NCBI RefSeq assembly: GCF_001949145.1
Contig: NW_019091365.1
Span: 1,508,159-1,570,158, forward strand
DNA length: 62,000 bases
Direction: 5' to 3'
Origin: Acanthaster planci
Lineage: Eukaryota > Echinodermata > Asteroidea > Valvatida > Acanthasteridae
A program made the translations under genes and the position numbers. This document shows positions 43,994 through 56,622 of the stretch, piece by piece. The stretch's first letter is position 1; every line of letters starts with the position of its first letter. Under the pieces are notes generated by a model. The model was not told where the DNA came from. It saw nothing but the letters and a program-made list of their open reading frames with translations, and searched no databases.

Positions 43994-46900
43994 TTTCTCT
44001 GTTTAGTGCCCCAGTTGTCAAATGCTGAGAAAGGTACGAGTCAGGTGAGTGTAATTAGATACATCAGTCTAGATTTAGAGATGTTGTGCGTTAGAACTTC
44101 AGTCAAAACTGTTGATTTTATGGCAGTATTTCAACACTGGAGAAATGAAGAAGTGCACCTTTTTTTAGATGAATTGAGCTTGCAGTAAATTTACATCACA
44201 GTGTAAAGTTTATTAGACATGGCTGTGTTGTATTGATTTTGATTAAATATTTTGTAGAAATTACTCAGGTTCTTTTTAATATTTAATTCTCTTGCATCTC
44301 AAATTCTGCTGCATTATGTTGATTTGAAATTCCGACAAAATCTGTTGAAAGATACAAATCACATTGCAACATTGATTCAGTTCATTCAATTTGGATTGAT
44401 AAACATTCCAGTTGTTGCTGGTATTTAGCGTGATACTGACTTGGTTAAAACCAGCCAGTAGCATATTCCGACCAGGTATCAGTGATGAAGAATTTTGCTG
44501 CTTCTTGCTTTTCTCAGTATAAATTCTTGTCTTTTTCCCCACATGTGGGTTCAGTTTGAACTCCAGTTACTGTATTGTTAGTATGCAGCATAGAGTGTAC
44601 ATTGCCTTGTCAAGAGAAATTACATGTCAAACACAAATTCAGACATTGTCAAATGTTTGCTGCAGGAGCAAGGGTCAAATTTGCCGTTGAACTGTGAATG
44701 CCCAAGCACTGGATCACGTGGGCACACTCTATTTTCAGCATGTTCAAAATAAAATGACAATGAAGAACAAGAAATCCCCAGAGAATGCACAGCTGAATGC
44801 AGGATTTTTGCTTTTAGCCAAGCTCCGTTCCTATGGAGTTTTGAGGTTTAACGACCATTTTCTCGAGCCCAACCCTGGCTTTGTTAAAGGCTCTTGCAGC
44901 TCAGTGGAGATTATGAGTACACACTGACACAATAACCGAGACCCCTCCAACCATTAATCATTGTCAAATCTCATTTATTAAACGCCGTTCCGTGTGGGTG
45001 TTGATTTTACAAAGGGTAATACCCAAGGAAACAAGAACAGCCCTAAAGGGTGACCCAAATTTGCCCCTGTCAGAGCGTTTCAAAGGACCCTTTTTCCCTG
45101 GCCTAAATCTCAGCTCAGGCCTGCCACGGTTTTTGATGGAGTGGATGTGCATCACACAATGGAATCGAAAGTGTCTGGCGGGTAGCTTAGCAACCGTGTG
45201 TAATGAGAAGTTCACCAGTAATGGTGGTTCGTCGATTGCTATCTGTAATATCAAACATGGCTCTCGCGGTGCAGAAGAGAGGGGCGAGATCTAGTGGTGG
45301 GGGACCCAATGTCTTTCTTTATGTGCTTGTGTGTGGCTGGGTAATTACTATGTTTTGGGGACACAGTCGAGTCTTAGTTGTGGGGTAAAAATATTTCCAA
45401 TAATACTTTTTGTCCTCACAACACCCACATTTAAACATGGGAGTAGTCCCCACAATACAGAACAAGCATGTACAGTATGTGTCTTTAAAGGAACCATGTA
45501 ATAGGATTTTTAGGACTTTAATACATAAAGAACAACTTTATTTATATTTACTATGACTTTCTACCTCTTTTGTAGCAGTAATGGGGGAAATTTTTAACAT
45601 TTAGGTTGAGATTTCCATATTCATGAGCCAATGCGTGATGAAGGTAGAACCATGGACAGAAGTGTCTCGCAAGCTTTGTCTAATGATAATGTGAATCACA
45701 CTTTTCTACATTTTCTTGGAGTAGATTCCACTTCATGCTTGGTTTCATATTAAACAGCGTGTTTGAACAATAGTAGTGTCCACTAATTCTTCAAAGTACT
45801 GTTGGTAGGTGATTTTAAAGGATTGTTTTTTGTACTGTTCGTATGGGGTTTTTTTGACAAGGAGTGCTTTGTATGGCAACACCAAAATAGCACCCTCTTA
45901 AATAAGTTAACAAGTATTTTCTATGAATTCAAAAACTGCCATCTTCTTTCTCTTCCAATGAAAACGAGTATCTATATCTTGTTTGTATTGTAATACAGAG
46001 TAATAAGCATGAAAACAAGTCGAGATGAATATCTACATATTTTTTCTCTTTAAATATATAACTTAAAATAGGCTAACATGGTTTCGTCAACTTGTATTAG
46101 GTTATTTTGTATACATTGCATTTGTATCGTTGAGAAACACAAAAAGCAAGAAGAGAAGGCACATGAAATAATTTCATTGGTTCAAGCATGTTTGCTATGT
46201 GTAAGCATGTAGATTATGATGTGCAATATGTGTCATATTTCTGAATATTGTTTTGACATATTGTGAATGTCAAGCATCACAGTTTTACCTTTGACTGTAT
46301 TGTATACATGAATATATTTGACCGTTTCAATTTACCTGTAGGAGTTTGAAAGAAATCGTTTAATACATCTGAAAATGTGTCATCTGAAATGATCAGAAAT
46401 ATCAAGTATTTTGATATGTATTAAGTGCCTATTATAACTTAATACTACTACTGATAATAATTTATTCATTTATAAAGCGCAAATTTCATATAGATATGTT
46501 CAAATGCGCAGTACAATGAAGACATTAAGCGTGAAACAATGAATGCATTTAAACATGGTTGAGCCGATGGCATACAAGGGCGCCTCGGGCAGCCGCCAAA
46601 TGACCCACGTTCACCAACATCAGAAAAGGGGAGGCAGTAAGAGGCAGTTTTACAGTTTTAGAGGTGGGAGGAAAACCCCAGAGGAATAGTCTGGGTAAAA
46701 CCCACGGAGTCAGGTAGGGATGAAAACCCAATCCACATGTGGACCAGGCCGGGAATCGGAACTTGTCAGTGCCTCAAAGAGTTTAATAGTGAAATCAGTG
46801 ATAGTTGATCGACTGTACGCATAATAGGACAGTATCCAAAGGGTATCATATTCTTTTTAGGAAACTGATATCGTACTAAATAGGTGAAATTTGTAAACGA

Positions 46901-48850
46901 ACTGATCTGAAATATGATATTCGGTTAATATCTTCGATATTTGTTGAAGTGCCTACCGTGTATTAATTATTTTCAAACACTCTAAAATATTATAACATGT
47001 AGAACAAAATGAAAATAAACATCATGTAGCAGACGGCCTGGTATTCATGGTCTATTTTTGCTTGTTTTTATTTTCAATCTGGAGATATTTTTACAATGTT
47101 ACGCGCATTTCTCATATTTTTTCATTTGCAGGAAATGCTTGATTAAAATTAAAAAGATGAAATTTGCACATTTATTTGACATAATTATAATTATTTGCAG
47201 TTCGAGTGAAACTTGTTTCATTGTCTGGAAAGGGTGTTTTAAAAAGACAATTGAAATGATTGAAAAATTTTCGGTATGTTCTGTAAGTTCCCATTTTATG
47301 TTAACCTATTTTAACATTCTTCAAGTATTTTAAACAGTGATATAATCGTGTTATTTTTTATCTACACTCCGGAGACACTTTCAGAACTCAAATTTTGATA
47401 GTATCTTGTTAATTGTTTCAAATACATTCATTAAAGTACATGCCAAAGGAAAAACCTTCTACATTCTCCCATGTTTTCCAACAGTGATAGCAATACTGTT
47501 GGTATTCTTTGCCAGGTTTTTCGTGTGAATTTTGTGTTTAATCCGTAATTTCTATCAACATAAAAGGAAGAGTATAAGTTGAATAAGAGTGAATAGTTGC
47601 ATCAGCCATTACTGGACAAGTAGGCCTATTGTGCTTTGAAGACGTGGGTGTATAAACCAATATCACACGGCCTTTGCTGGCATCACTTTGGTTTCCTGAC
47701 TTCAGTTGATCAGGGATTCTTTCTGTTGGTGGTTTTGGAAAGCCTAGTGAGCAGAATAGGTGTACATGTACACCTTTAACGAGATATGGTTATTGAAAGA
47801 TGTACGTCATTATTGACTGTTGCGGAAAGGGCTCGTATGCTACATTTTTTATTCAGATATCTATCTCATCGTTAGCCTACACTGCAACCATTAGATTCAT
47901 TTAGTCCATGCTTTCACCAGTTCACCCACCCACTTCCAAGAAGTTCGTCTCTTAAATCGTACGGTAATTTCCTCCCATTGGCATGACGCCATATCAGGTA
48001 ATCGTAAATCTGCCAGCAGCATGGCTTTAAGCCTTCATGGACGAGCAGCGTTCGTGCTTCATCTCCACTACACAGCCTCCGATGTAAACTCTCGTCGTTT
48101 CGCCTGTCGACCAACCAATCAATGTGAGAGGCAAGTGTATGAGAGAGCAAGTGGCACAATCTGGGTCATGGTTGACGCACACCTACATCCGGAATATCTA
48201 GTGACGTAAGATGTCACAGCGAGACTGGCCGGTACTGTGAGCGTGATGAGATGGTCCCGTGAGGGGGGCTTGTTCGACTGAGCATGCGTAGCTGTTGTGC
48301 GTCTTTCAAACTGAACATCATGCGCATGCGTTGTTGCCTGCTGTCATTCCAATTTGTCGATGGAATAATAACAACGGGTCTTGTAATACCTTTGGCTGGC
48401 GAATTCCCGCACACCGACCCTTGTCACCGAGTGAAAACAAAACCTATTGTCGGCCCACAACTCCAATTGTCTCTGATTTCCCATTTTCTATTTAGACCTG
48501 AGACGAGATGCCAAGCGGTCGCGCCAGCCAGCCTTCCCCAGACTAGACGGCACGATCTATGCTTGATTGCCCGGCACGCATAGCCCTCCTCTGTCTTTCA
48601 TGTGCAGTGCAGGGCTATAATTTAGTCATGTATCAGTGATTCATTGTGCGTTGACACAGGTATCAACGCCGTCATGCAAGACTAATAAACATGACTTTCA
48701 CCGAGCCTATGCCATCCATAATAACGTACGCTACATAGGCGAGAGACGTTCGTTTACCCTTCGACGCCACAGCTTCAACAACGATGTCTGAGAAGTTTGG
48801 GGAATTTTGAGAAGAAACACCTGGTCACAGTATTTTGGTATTAAAAAAAA
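43994..48850. other. 3' flank of the NACHT gene and upstream region of noggin
   Basis: There is no supported gene. The 3' UTR of the NPHP3-like gene starts here; a plus-strand AATAAA at 44748-44753 is one candidate signal, but the end is not certain. A dispersed repeat sits at about 46440-46770. 47880-48600 is less AT-rich with short frames lacking motifs; it probably contains the promoter and 5' UTR of noggin. Confidence 0.4.
46440..46770. repeat. Dispersed repeat with 'TTTATAAAGCGC' start
   Basis: It starts with a segment like TTATTCATTTATAAAGCGCA and ends with TGGGAGGAAAACC ... AAAACCCACGGAGTCAGG ... GGGAATCGGAAC. Both motifs are familiar from abundant interspersed repeats of fish and marine invertebrates. 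The closing GGGAATCGGAAC resembles a degraded tRNA-type B box. It is not coding. Confidence 0.5.
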
Positions 48851-49552
48851 ATGATTGTCCTCCTAACGCTGTGCTCGGTGGTCGGTGTGGTCAGTGTGAC
48901 AGTCGGCACTTCCAACAGAAGCCCGTCGTTACTTTTGTCCAGACCTCTCATTGTTAGCGACAGGACACAGCCGCTACCTTTACCCCGAGAAATCGTGGAC
49001 GGCATCACTGTCAACCTCCCACGACCCAAGGACCTGAACCCAAACAAACTCCAACGCCGTCTCCAGTCCGAATTTGACCCTCAGTGGATGTCGGTGGACG
49101 CCCCTTCTCCGGATGACGGGTCGGAGGTGGAGTTGAACCCGGTGCACTCTGAAACGCCGGCCTGGCTTCTGAACGAGCTCCGCAATCTGAATTTGTCGCA
49201 CGTGCCCAACAATGTGGCGGGTCTCTCCGCCACAACCATAAGCGCCCTGGAGGTCTGGCTGCTTGAACGGGCCAGCTGCCCCGTGCGCTACGAGTGGGTG
49301 GACATAGGCCCACTGTTCTGGCCGCCGTGGGTCAAACACGGCACGTGCGTAGCCCGACAGTGCTCCTGGCCGTCCGGCATGAGCTGCGTCCCCGGTGAAA
49401 CCAACACCATCACCCTGCTGAGATGGCACTGCAGATCTGCTTCATTGGAGGAAGACGACAGGTCCTCCAAGAAACGAAACAAGTGCCGCTGGCTTAAGGT
49501 GCCTTACCCCATCATTTCTGAATGCGTCTGCACGTGCGACCAGGGCACTTAA
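48851..49552 (+). CDS. nog: Noggin, secreted BMP antagonist
   Basis: A single-exon 233-codon gene, close to vertebrate noggin in length and likewise intronless. Residues 1 to about 20 form a hydrophobic signal peptide. Residues 40-90 ('LPLPREIVDGITV', 'PKDLNPNKLQRRLQSEFDP') match the noggin N-terminal clip and K-D-L-N-x-x-x-L-x-x-x-L-x-x-x-[FY]-D-P segment that blocks BMP receptor sites. Residues 143-229 form the cystine-knot domain with nine cysteines (143, 166, 171, 179, 194, 212, 225, 227, 229), including 'GPLFWPPWVKHGTC', 'TITLLRWHC' and the signature 'YPIISECVCTC'. Possible N-glycosylation sites are Asn22 and Asn114. The start is preceded by an A-run with A at -3. The acidic-basic insert 'EEDDRSSKKRNK' between the fifth and sixth knot cysteines is longer than in vertebrate noggin. 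It should act outside the cell, binding BMP2/4-type ligands. Confidence 0.95.
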   Translation: MIVLLTLCSVVGVVSVTVGTSNRSPSLLLSRPLIVSDRTQPLPLPREIVDGITVNLPRPKDLNPNKLQRRLQSEFDPQWMSVDAPSPDDGSEVELNPVHSETPAWLLNELRNLNLSHVPNNVAGLSATTISALEVWLLERASCPVRYEWVDIGPLFWPPWVKHGTCVARQCSWPSGMSCVPGETNTITLLRWHCRSASLEEDDRSSKKRNKCRWLKVPYPIISECVCTCDQGT

Positions 49553-49747
49553 TCGTCTGCATTATACAATTTCATCTTCCCGCCATTGTAGAACTTAAAA
49601 GAGAAACAGTATTACCCCTAAAATGCATGACTTGTATTTTTAACCTTCTGTTAGCTTTGTTATGGTTTCTTTGCAAGGAATGACATGTGAATTGATGTCC
49701 GTGATACGGAATATGTAAACTGCATTATTTGGCACCGGCACGGTGAA

Positions 49748-49753
49748 AATAAA
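49748..49753 (+). promoter_or_regulatory. Noggin polyadenylation signal
   Basis: AATAAA about 195 bases after the noggin stop, the first on this strand. It suggests a short 3' UTR. Confidence 0.6.
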
Positions 49754-49759
49754 ATTGCC

Positions 49760-52700
49760 TTATTAGACTATCTTTACACGAGGCCGCGCTTCGGTCTGCA
49801 TGCTCTAGTCGGCTCGAAAGTAAACTGAATGTCGTATTTTACCGTAAATATATTTGGTCCTATAATTAATATTTTACGTTTATATGTTTTTTTCCCGAAT
49901 CTATATAATCGTGTTACATTTTCAATATGTAATTTGCCATCAAAGATGGATATAGTATTAATACCATAGCGGTGTCGAAAGCAATCATCGATTTGTTGAT
50001 TCGATCAGTTTTGTTTGGGGGGGGCAGCCAGATAAAATAATCAGTAAGTATTTTGAAATTTATTATTTATGTAACTCAGTTAAAAGGGTTTTATGATTAT
50101 AAACAACACTGCATTGCTTTGTACATAACGCGTATATAAGTTAGGATTTGGGTGCGGGTCGCCTCCATGGGAAATGTTGAAATACACAATGGTTACTGCA
50201 CCTTAAAATCGTTTTGGAATGGTTTGTGTTTATGAATCGGAAAACTTTTAAGAATCGATTTTGTGTGTTAATAATACTTCGGTTTTTGTTGACCTTTTTA
50301 ATTTAACTGTTAATTAAGGAACCAGGAAAACGGTCGCAGCTTGACATCACGATATGCTGGAAATGTAAAACATTGCTTAAGATGGATACCACGTGGTATT
50401 GATGGACACAGGATGACTCCACGCCACTAGCACTATCGAATGTCCCCAGTGCACCCGCGTCGTTTCTCCCGGGCATGATTTTCATGAGTCGAGGTCGGAT
50501 TATGATATTTCCGATGTATAAGCAAAGTATTGGAGTAAGACTATGTATACTGCTAATAATGTTAGCCCTTGCAAATTTCAAATGTTTGAATAACAGCTTT
50601 CTCTTTAAAAAGATTGAAAGAGTGTCACAGTTGCATTATAGTTTAATTTATAAGCGATAGTGTAAACGGTAAACTGAGCGGCTAATTATACCATGGTCCC
50701 ACAATGCTGTCAGGAGGCTCCATGTGGAAAAAGGTGAAACAAGAATTAAAAGCGGAAAAAGTTGCAACAATTTACAATCTCTTTGTTTCTTGGGTTACAG
50801 AGTTTATTAATAATGGTCGCTTTATTTCTGCTTTCGCTGGTTAAAAGTGTGATCATTTGGACGTAAAGTAATATGCAGTCTACTGATCTCTTCGGTCCAT
50901 TATCTATTAATTCGAAACTGTGTCCATCGTCTCATTTCCACGAAAGTCTCCGAAATGAAATTCTCTTTTGGTTTAAGTACTTTACATATCGGCGCAAAGT
51001 TTAATTGCAAGAAAATATGTGCCACCTTAATTCTACTTCCAGACGAAAATGAAATGTATCTGTGACTTTTCAGTGGTGTGACAACAGTGACATTATTTTG
51101 ATCGAGGGTGAAAAGTCAAGGCTTATTTTCCTTTCGCACTGGATGCCACACGTTTCGATGAATTCAATTGAGTTTTGTTTAAGCGGATAGCTTTACTACA
51201 GCGTTGCGGTGTGTCTGGCGAGAAACACATCTCCAGGATGCCGGGAGAAAATTAATGTTTGAATTGCCCTATCATTGGCCCGCTCACAACAGCTGCAAAC
51301 CATTGATACAGTTCAGATCGGAAGTGAACTTGTCGTTGGACTTCTCTGTGTATAATGACTCCGTTTAACATGTGTGCATGGGACTCGTGATGCATGATGC
51401 AGAGCCCGCGCTCGCATTGCTGAAGGATAGGAGCTAAAGAGGCATGATCTCAGCGGACGGGTCGGCCCCGGGTAAAGGGGCTCCCCACCGCAGAGTGACG
51501 GGCCCCGAAACCCGGGAGGGCCAGCCCTCTGTCGACGCGGTCGCAAAGTGCATTGGCATGTTGACACCGAGTGTCATTGCCCCTGGAGCAGGGAGCGCGC
51601 GAGGAAGTGGAGCTCCAACTCTGAACTTGGGATGGTTCGACCTTTTAAAAATAAGAGAATTAAAGAACTGTTCTCGTGTGTACAGTGGCGCCTGTTAAAA
51701 CGGTGCGCAACAAAAGGAGATCGCGAATGTGTTTGCGTACGTGCGTAAATGTAAAAGCACGGTTCCTAAACAGGGAGTGTGTTCACCAGCAATTAGATTA
51801 TTTTTTTAACAAATCAGCTTTTAGGTGAGCATCGTGCCCGTCTTTAACACAGGTATAGTTGGAAACGTAGCTCATAGCATTTATATTTTGTTTCTCGAAT
51901 TTAAGGTTCCTTGCATTTAATGTGTTGCTTGCCTTTCATCTCAAAACGGATTTCGTTAAAGTTATCCAGAGCAAGCGCCCTTGAAGCCGACGTCTGTTTT
52001 TCACTTTCTAAAAGCCGTGATTTGAGAGAGGGGAAAAACGTGGCAGTCAACCCATCTACAACCCGCTGGCCTGACTGGGACCGCCGGCGTCGAACGCAGC
52101 GCCGAGTGGATTCGAGAAGTTTTCCTGGTGAGAGATATCTGGGCCACGCGGTGGTGCACTGAGACGGAGCCCTACCGCGTTGGAAGACTGCAGACTGGCT
52201 CGCAAACACTCGTTGACGTTAACTAGCATAACTGTTATAATTAGCCCTGCGGTGTCGAGGCATTGTGTGCCATCAGCACAGAGAGTAGTGACCTACTAAT
52301 GATGGGGGATACCAGTGTACAGTATATGTTGATGGAAATATTGTTTGCGTCATGTTGAATGTTTCCAGCGATTAAAAGGAAAATGTTCGATCAGAGAAAA
52401 ACTACTTAAAGCTTGTTTTGCTGAGTTCCTCATCCATGCAGTGTACGTTTTTCTTCATTCTACATGTAATTGCATTTGGTTGTCACAAACGTTGAACAAC
52501 ATGAGCCCAAAGGCAAGAAAATGAAAGCCGTTTCTTTCACAATCACTTTTTCATAGTAAAGGGTAGCAGGGATTTCGGTTGAAAGTTATACGTAACATCG
52601 GTGAATCCGAACAAATGTTGCGTCAGCAATAAAGCGTTGTACGCTCCCAAAGGTCAACATAGGATCTCAATAATTGCATTTTGGAAAACATGTTAATGAA

Positions 52701-55700
52701 ACTAGTTATTATCCGTTTCTTTGTTGGCTCTTTTAATAGATATGATATAAAAAATACTCTCATGACGTCACTCTATTCAGTAAATTGTGGATTATTTGTT
52801 CCCAATCTTTGCGCATTACCGTAGATTAGCAACGATAGAGCCGACCTATAACTTATCCGATATTGTGAACAACCCCCGTTACGTAAACAAGTGAACGCCT
52901 CAGCATGTTGTGTTGAAAGGTGAACGTCCGGTCTTTTTCTTAAACTTTAAGGGTATTTTTGCAAAATAATTGGGCAAGAATTTAACGACTAATATCTGAA
53001 GTCGCTGTAAATTAAGGAATCTTACATAGCACGTAAATCGACGGTGTTTATCTTTGCTGGTCAAGAGGAAATCAACGAAAGTTCAAAATGACCAAGGTAA
53101 TATTTCTGACATCCGCTCCCTGTAAAACTGCTTTTGCGTAGTAATGTAGATCTGTTAAAAGTTCTTGTAAAATGTAGGATTTTTACACTGTACTATGTCA
53201 AGGCCGCCTTTCAGGCTTGATGAATTCGTTGTTTCCGAAAATAATTATTATCGTCTCTTTCTTGGCTCTTTTAATAGACGTATGCCGCTTCCATTTTTCT
53301 AAGGTTTCGATGACTACTTCAACCTTCATTTAAAGTAAAACGGTATAGAATATTCCGTTTTTATTTTATGAGTGATTCTCTTTGTTTCCTATTCTTGTTA
53401 TTAGTTTACAATTGTTACTCATATATAATTGTCTTTCATTTTGAAAATTAGCCTTGTAACGATTTCCACTAAATTTCACTTGTTCCGTTTAGAGTTTTTA
53501 CTTGTTTGATTTTTCTCTCAAACTTCTAAATGTTTATCTCTCATTTAATTACCATTTACTTTAATGTATCACAGATTTCCCTTTTCTTTGATAATGGGCC
53601 TGTTCCATGAAATATGTACATGTAAATAAGGCATGCGCATTACCACTACTGGTTGGCAAAGTTGCTTAAACCTACGACTTAAACATACAAATCTCTACAT
53701 AAGCGCCGTTTCCGTATAGTTTGACATGATGAATTGTTACTTTCCAACCTCAGGACGCTGAAAACTTCACTTAGTTTCGAGAAAAACATACTGAAGTATC
53801 GAGAAAGGCTGTAATACTGTTTTGATCGACCTTCAACGCGCCAGGCTATGGTCAGAGCAGCGCATGCACCTGTCTAATTTGCATATTTCATGGCAAAGGT
53901 CCATTACAACGATTAGGCCTATCCAATAAAGGGGAGGCAGTACTGTTATTTTATCACAAATGGTGAAACTACACCTTTGTATTTCAAATAATCTATCTGG
54001 ATTTCAAAGACCTTTTGTTTTTTAATGACATGCAAATTTCGATTTTCATGATCAAACCTGTGAATGCTCTGAACCTCACTGATGCGATGACTTATGCACG
54101 AAAAACTCCTGGAATTTTTTAATATTTTGCCGCCGTACATTTTTGCCTCCTTGGTCATTCATTGTTTTGTAAGTATGGTAACAAACTAGCAAGCGACTTT
54201 TCTCAGAAATGTTTTGGCAGAGCAAGTTGGAGGTTCAATATGTCCGCCGAGCTCATTAATAAAAGTTATAGACTCAAAATATTCTATATTAGAGGGTCCC
54301 AAGAGCCATGGAACTGGGGAATTGAATAAATATGAGACTGAATCTCTGGGCCGGACTCAGGGCTTCCAATTATTTGCAATTTGGATGCAATCGGGTCCGA
54401 AAGTGGCACTTTTTGAGCCATTTTGCAGAGGGATGGTTTTTCAAAATGGCTACTTTTCTGGACAGGGACATTTTCTTCATTTAAGTTAGGGGTGGTCTGC
54501 TTCTGGTGAAAATTTCTCAAAAATTCATACGTCAACCCCCAGNTGGGGATGTATCACTGCTGTCTATGGGGATTCATTTGTAGTGGTGCACCCTAAATAA
54601 TCGTAGCAACAGCGCCCTCGCTAGTCTTGTCCGGAAAAGCTTGGACAATTCATTTCATAATAAGGAATACTCCTGTTAATAGCTCCATGCTATGCAGAAG
54701 AGTATAAAGATGCGTGAAAGTGAGGTTAAAAAAAGTCAGTGCTGGATCCTTCAGTAACTTTGGAAACTAATCAATAACTGAATTAATCAAATCGAACACA
54801 AGAAACTTACCTATTTGTGCTCCTCATGGGGTTGCAGTGCAGTATCCAATATCTTCCAAACGAAATATTGCCGTGTTGTAGGAGAGCAATTCGATGTACA
54901 TCCAAACAGTAACAATGTCAAGACCAGTGATTCTCATCTGAGCGGTCAGTGAAATGGTTCCAGGTCAAGCTACTCGCTGAACTTCACGTGGTTGGTATCA
55001 CAGTCGTCCTCAATCCCATACAATTTCATCGATAGCATGAAACATTTGTATCATTAGTCCTGAAGGTTCCGCTATTGGCACTAACATACACGTGCGACTC
55101 CGCCAGGATAGTGTGGTTGGAAGAGAGCGTGCGGGTAATCCATTAGTGTTTCCAATGACCTAACTGCGCATGTTGATGAATGGAACAAAGGTAGTGAAGC
55201 CTGGCAAAGAAAGCCTACAGCGGTAAGAGCATAGCTATCCAGTACTGGACAACGGCTCAAATTCATCCAATAGTTCAAGGCATTAGACTAAGTACAACCT
55301 GTCGCTTTTGTTACGTCATTTTCAGGACAATCGCTGTGAGAGGAGAGTAGTTGAAGTCTGAGAATAGACTTACCTCTCCACGTACATTTGTGCAAAGAAT
55401 AGACTAGGCGAATTCTCTTTGACAGATCAGAAGGTTGAAGTAAATTCCAGGGTATCTTTCATAGTGTTGTTTTTATCCCTTTAGCGAATATTTGAGAAGG
55501 CAAAAGAAAATTTAAAAGTTTTAATTAAAAGAGATTTAAAAGTGCAAATTTCAGTACATTTAAAAAAAAACCTTTTTCCGAAGAAATGTGCAAGCTACGA
55601 TAGGAGGATTTTCTCCTCAAACCCATTTCATTCATACTTTTGGAGAGCTATACCTCTTCAAAACAAAAACGAAAATCATCCCTTGCTGTATTGGTTAATT

Positions 55701-56590
55701 TGTGCTTAAACTTAAAGAAATTAATATTGCTATAGTTTGCGATATACGGTATTCTTTCTGTTTTAGGACATAAAGTGACAAATGCAAGGGTATCCCTTGT
55801 TGGTTTAAACTTGCTGTTTATATCAGAACTGTGTTTGAAGACGTGTGATTCAGAAACTAAAATTATGGAGAATCACTGCAAAAGTTAAAGCTTAGCAAAT
55901 ATGCGATGATGTTTCTATAACATTTAAGACCCCATATGCCTTTTGGAATACATATTCTGCTCAGGATTCAGTTTCATTTGAAAACTAACATGAAATATAA
56001 GAGGAACAATTATAAAAGGAACAAAAACAAATATGTGAAGTTCAGAGTATATGTAAAACATACAAAAAACATTTCCAATGCAAGCACAGACGGCTTTAAA
56101 GTTTGGAATATTTTCCTTGCTACATTTAGTTGAACTGTTATTTTAGGGGCACTTTTGTTTCGATCAAAACAAATTGGCATGGGGTACCCTATTTATTTTT
56201 GTCACTGTATTTTTTTTCTTCAAAGTAACTCAATTTTAAATATTCATTAAATCTCTGTGACTGGCTCACCACTTGTGGATGTTTGTAGTTATTGGATATT
56301 GATCAAATGTGATAGAGAAAGACGTGAAGGTACTCTTCAGAGAGTTGTTACCAAATATGTTCCTCCTGTTTTCAGATTATGTCTGGACGGAAACCATAAT
56401 ACTATGGAAATTTCGAGGGTTTCCATGGCTTAACATTTTGTTGGTTAGTGCTTTCATTCCATTCACAGGATATGCACAAAGGAGGTTCCCCTGTGGAACA
56501 AAACCACTGTCCTGCAAGATGGCTTCCACACAAAGCCTCTGCTGTTTGCCGTTACACTTGGCCGTCTATTTGTCTTAAGTACCAAAGCAG
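49760..56590. other. Gene-free region between noggin and the BAH gene
   Basis: There is no coding region I can support; open frames are at most 102 codons and lack motifs. Visible structure: a GC-rich patch at about 51450-51610 and another at 52030-52190 ending in a GTGAGA donor-like site; two similar 40-bp segments at about 52705-52745 and 53238-53280; and one undetermined base at 54542. Its position beside noggin makes enhancers plausible, but none can be seen directly. Confidence 0.4.
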
Positions 56591-56616
56591 ACATCCGGAA
56601 TAATAAGTTTTCTTAA

Positions 56617-56622
56617 TTTATT
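56617..56622 (-). promoter_or_regulatory. Candidate polyadenylation signal of the BAH gene
   Basis: AATAAA on the minus strand at the far end of the AT-rich stretch. Confidence 0.3.

Noticed and set aside
48980-49429. 149-codon minus-strand open frame
   Set aside because: It lies entirely antisense to noggin, a GC-richer coding exon, and has no recognisable domain; a shadow frame.
54542-54542. Undetermined base N between CCCCCA and TGGGGA
   Set aside because: A sequencing ambiguity inside a small palindrome-like context; no biological claim can rest on it.
55081-55278. 65-codon minus-strand frame with several Cys
   Set aside because: No motif, no splice context and no homologue that I can recall; kept out of the gene list.
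56309-56578. 89-codon plus-strand frame
   Set aside because: It is hydrophobic in places but lies in AT-rich DNA with no start context or domain; probably chance.
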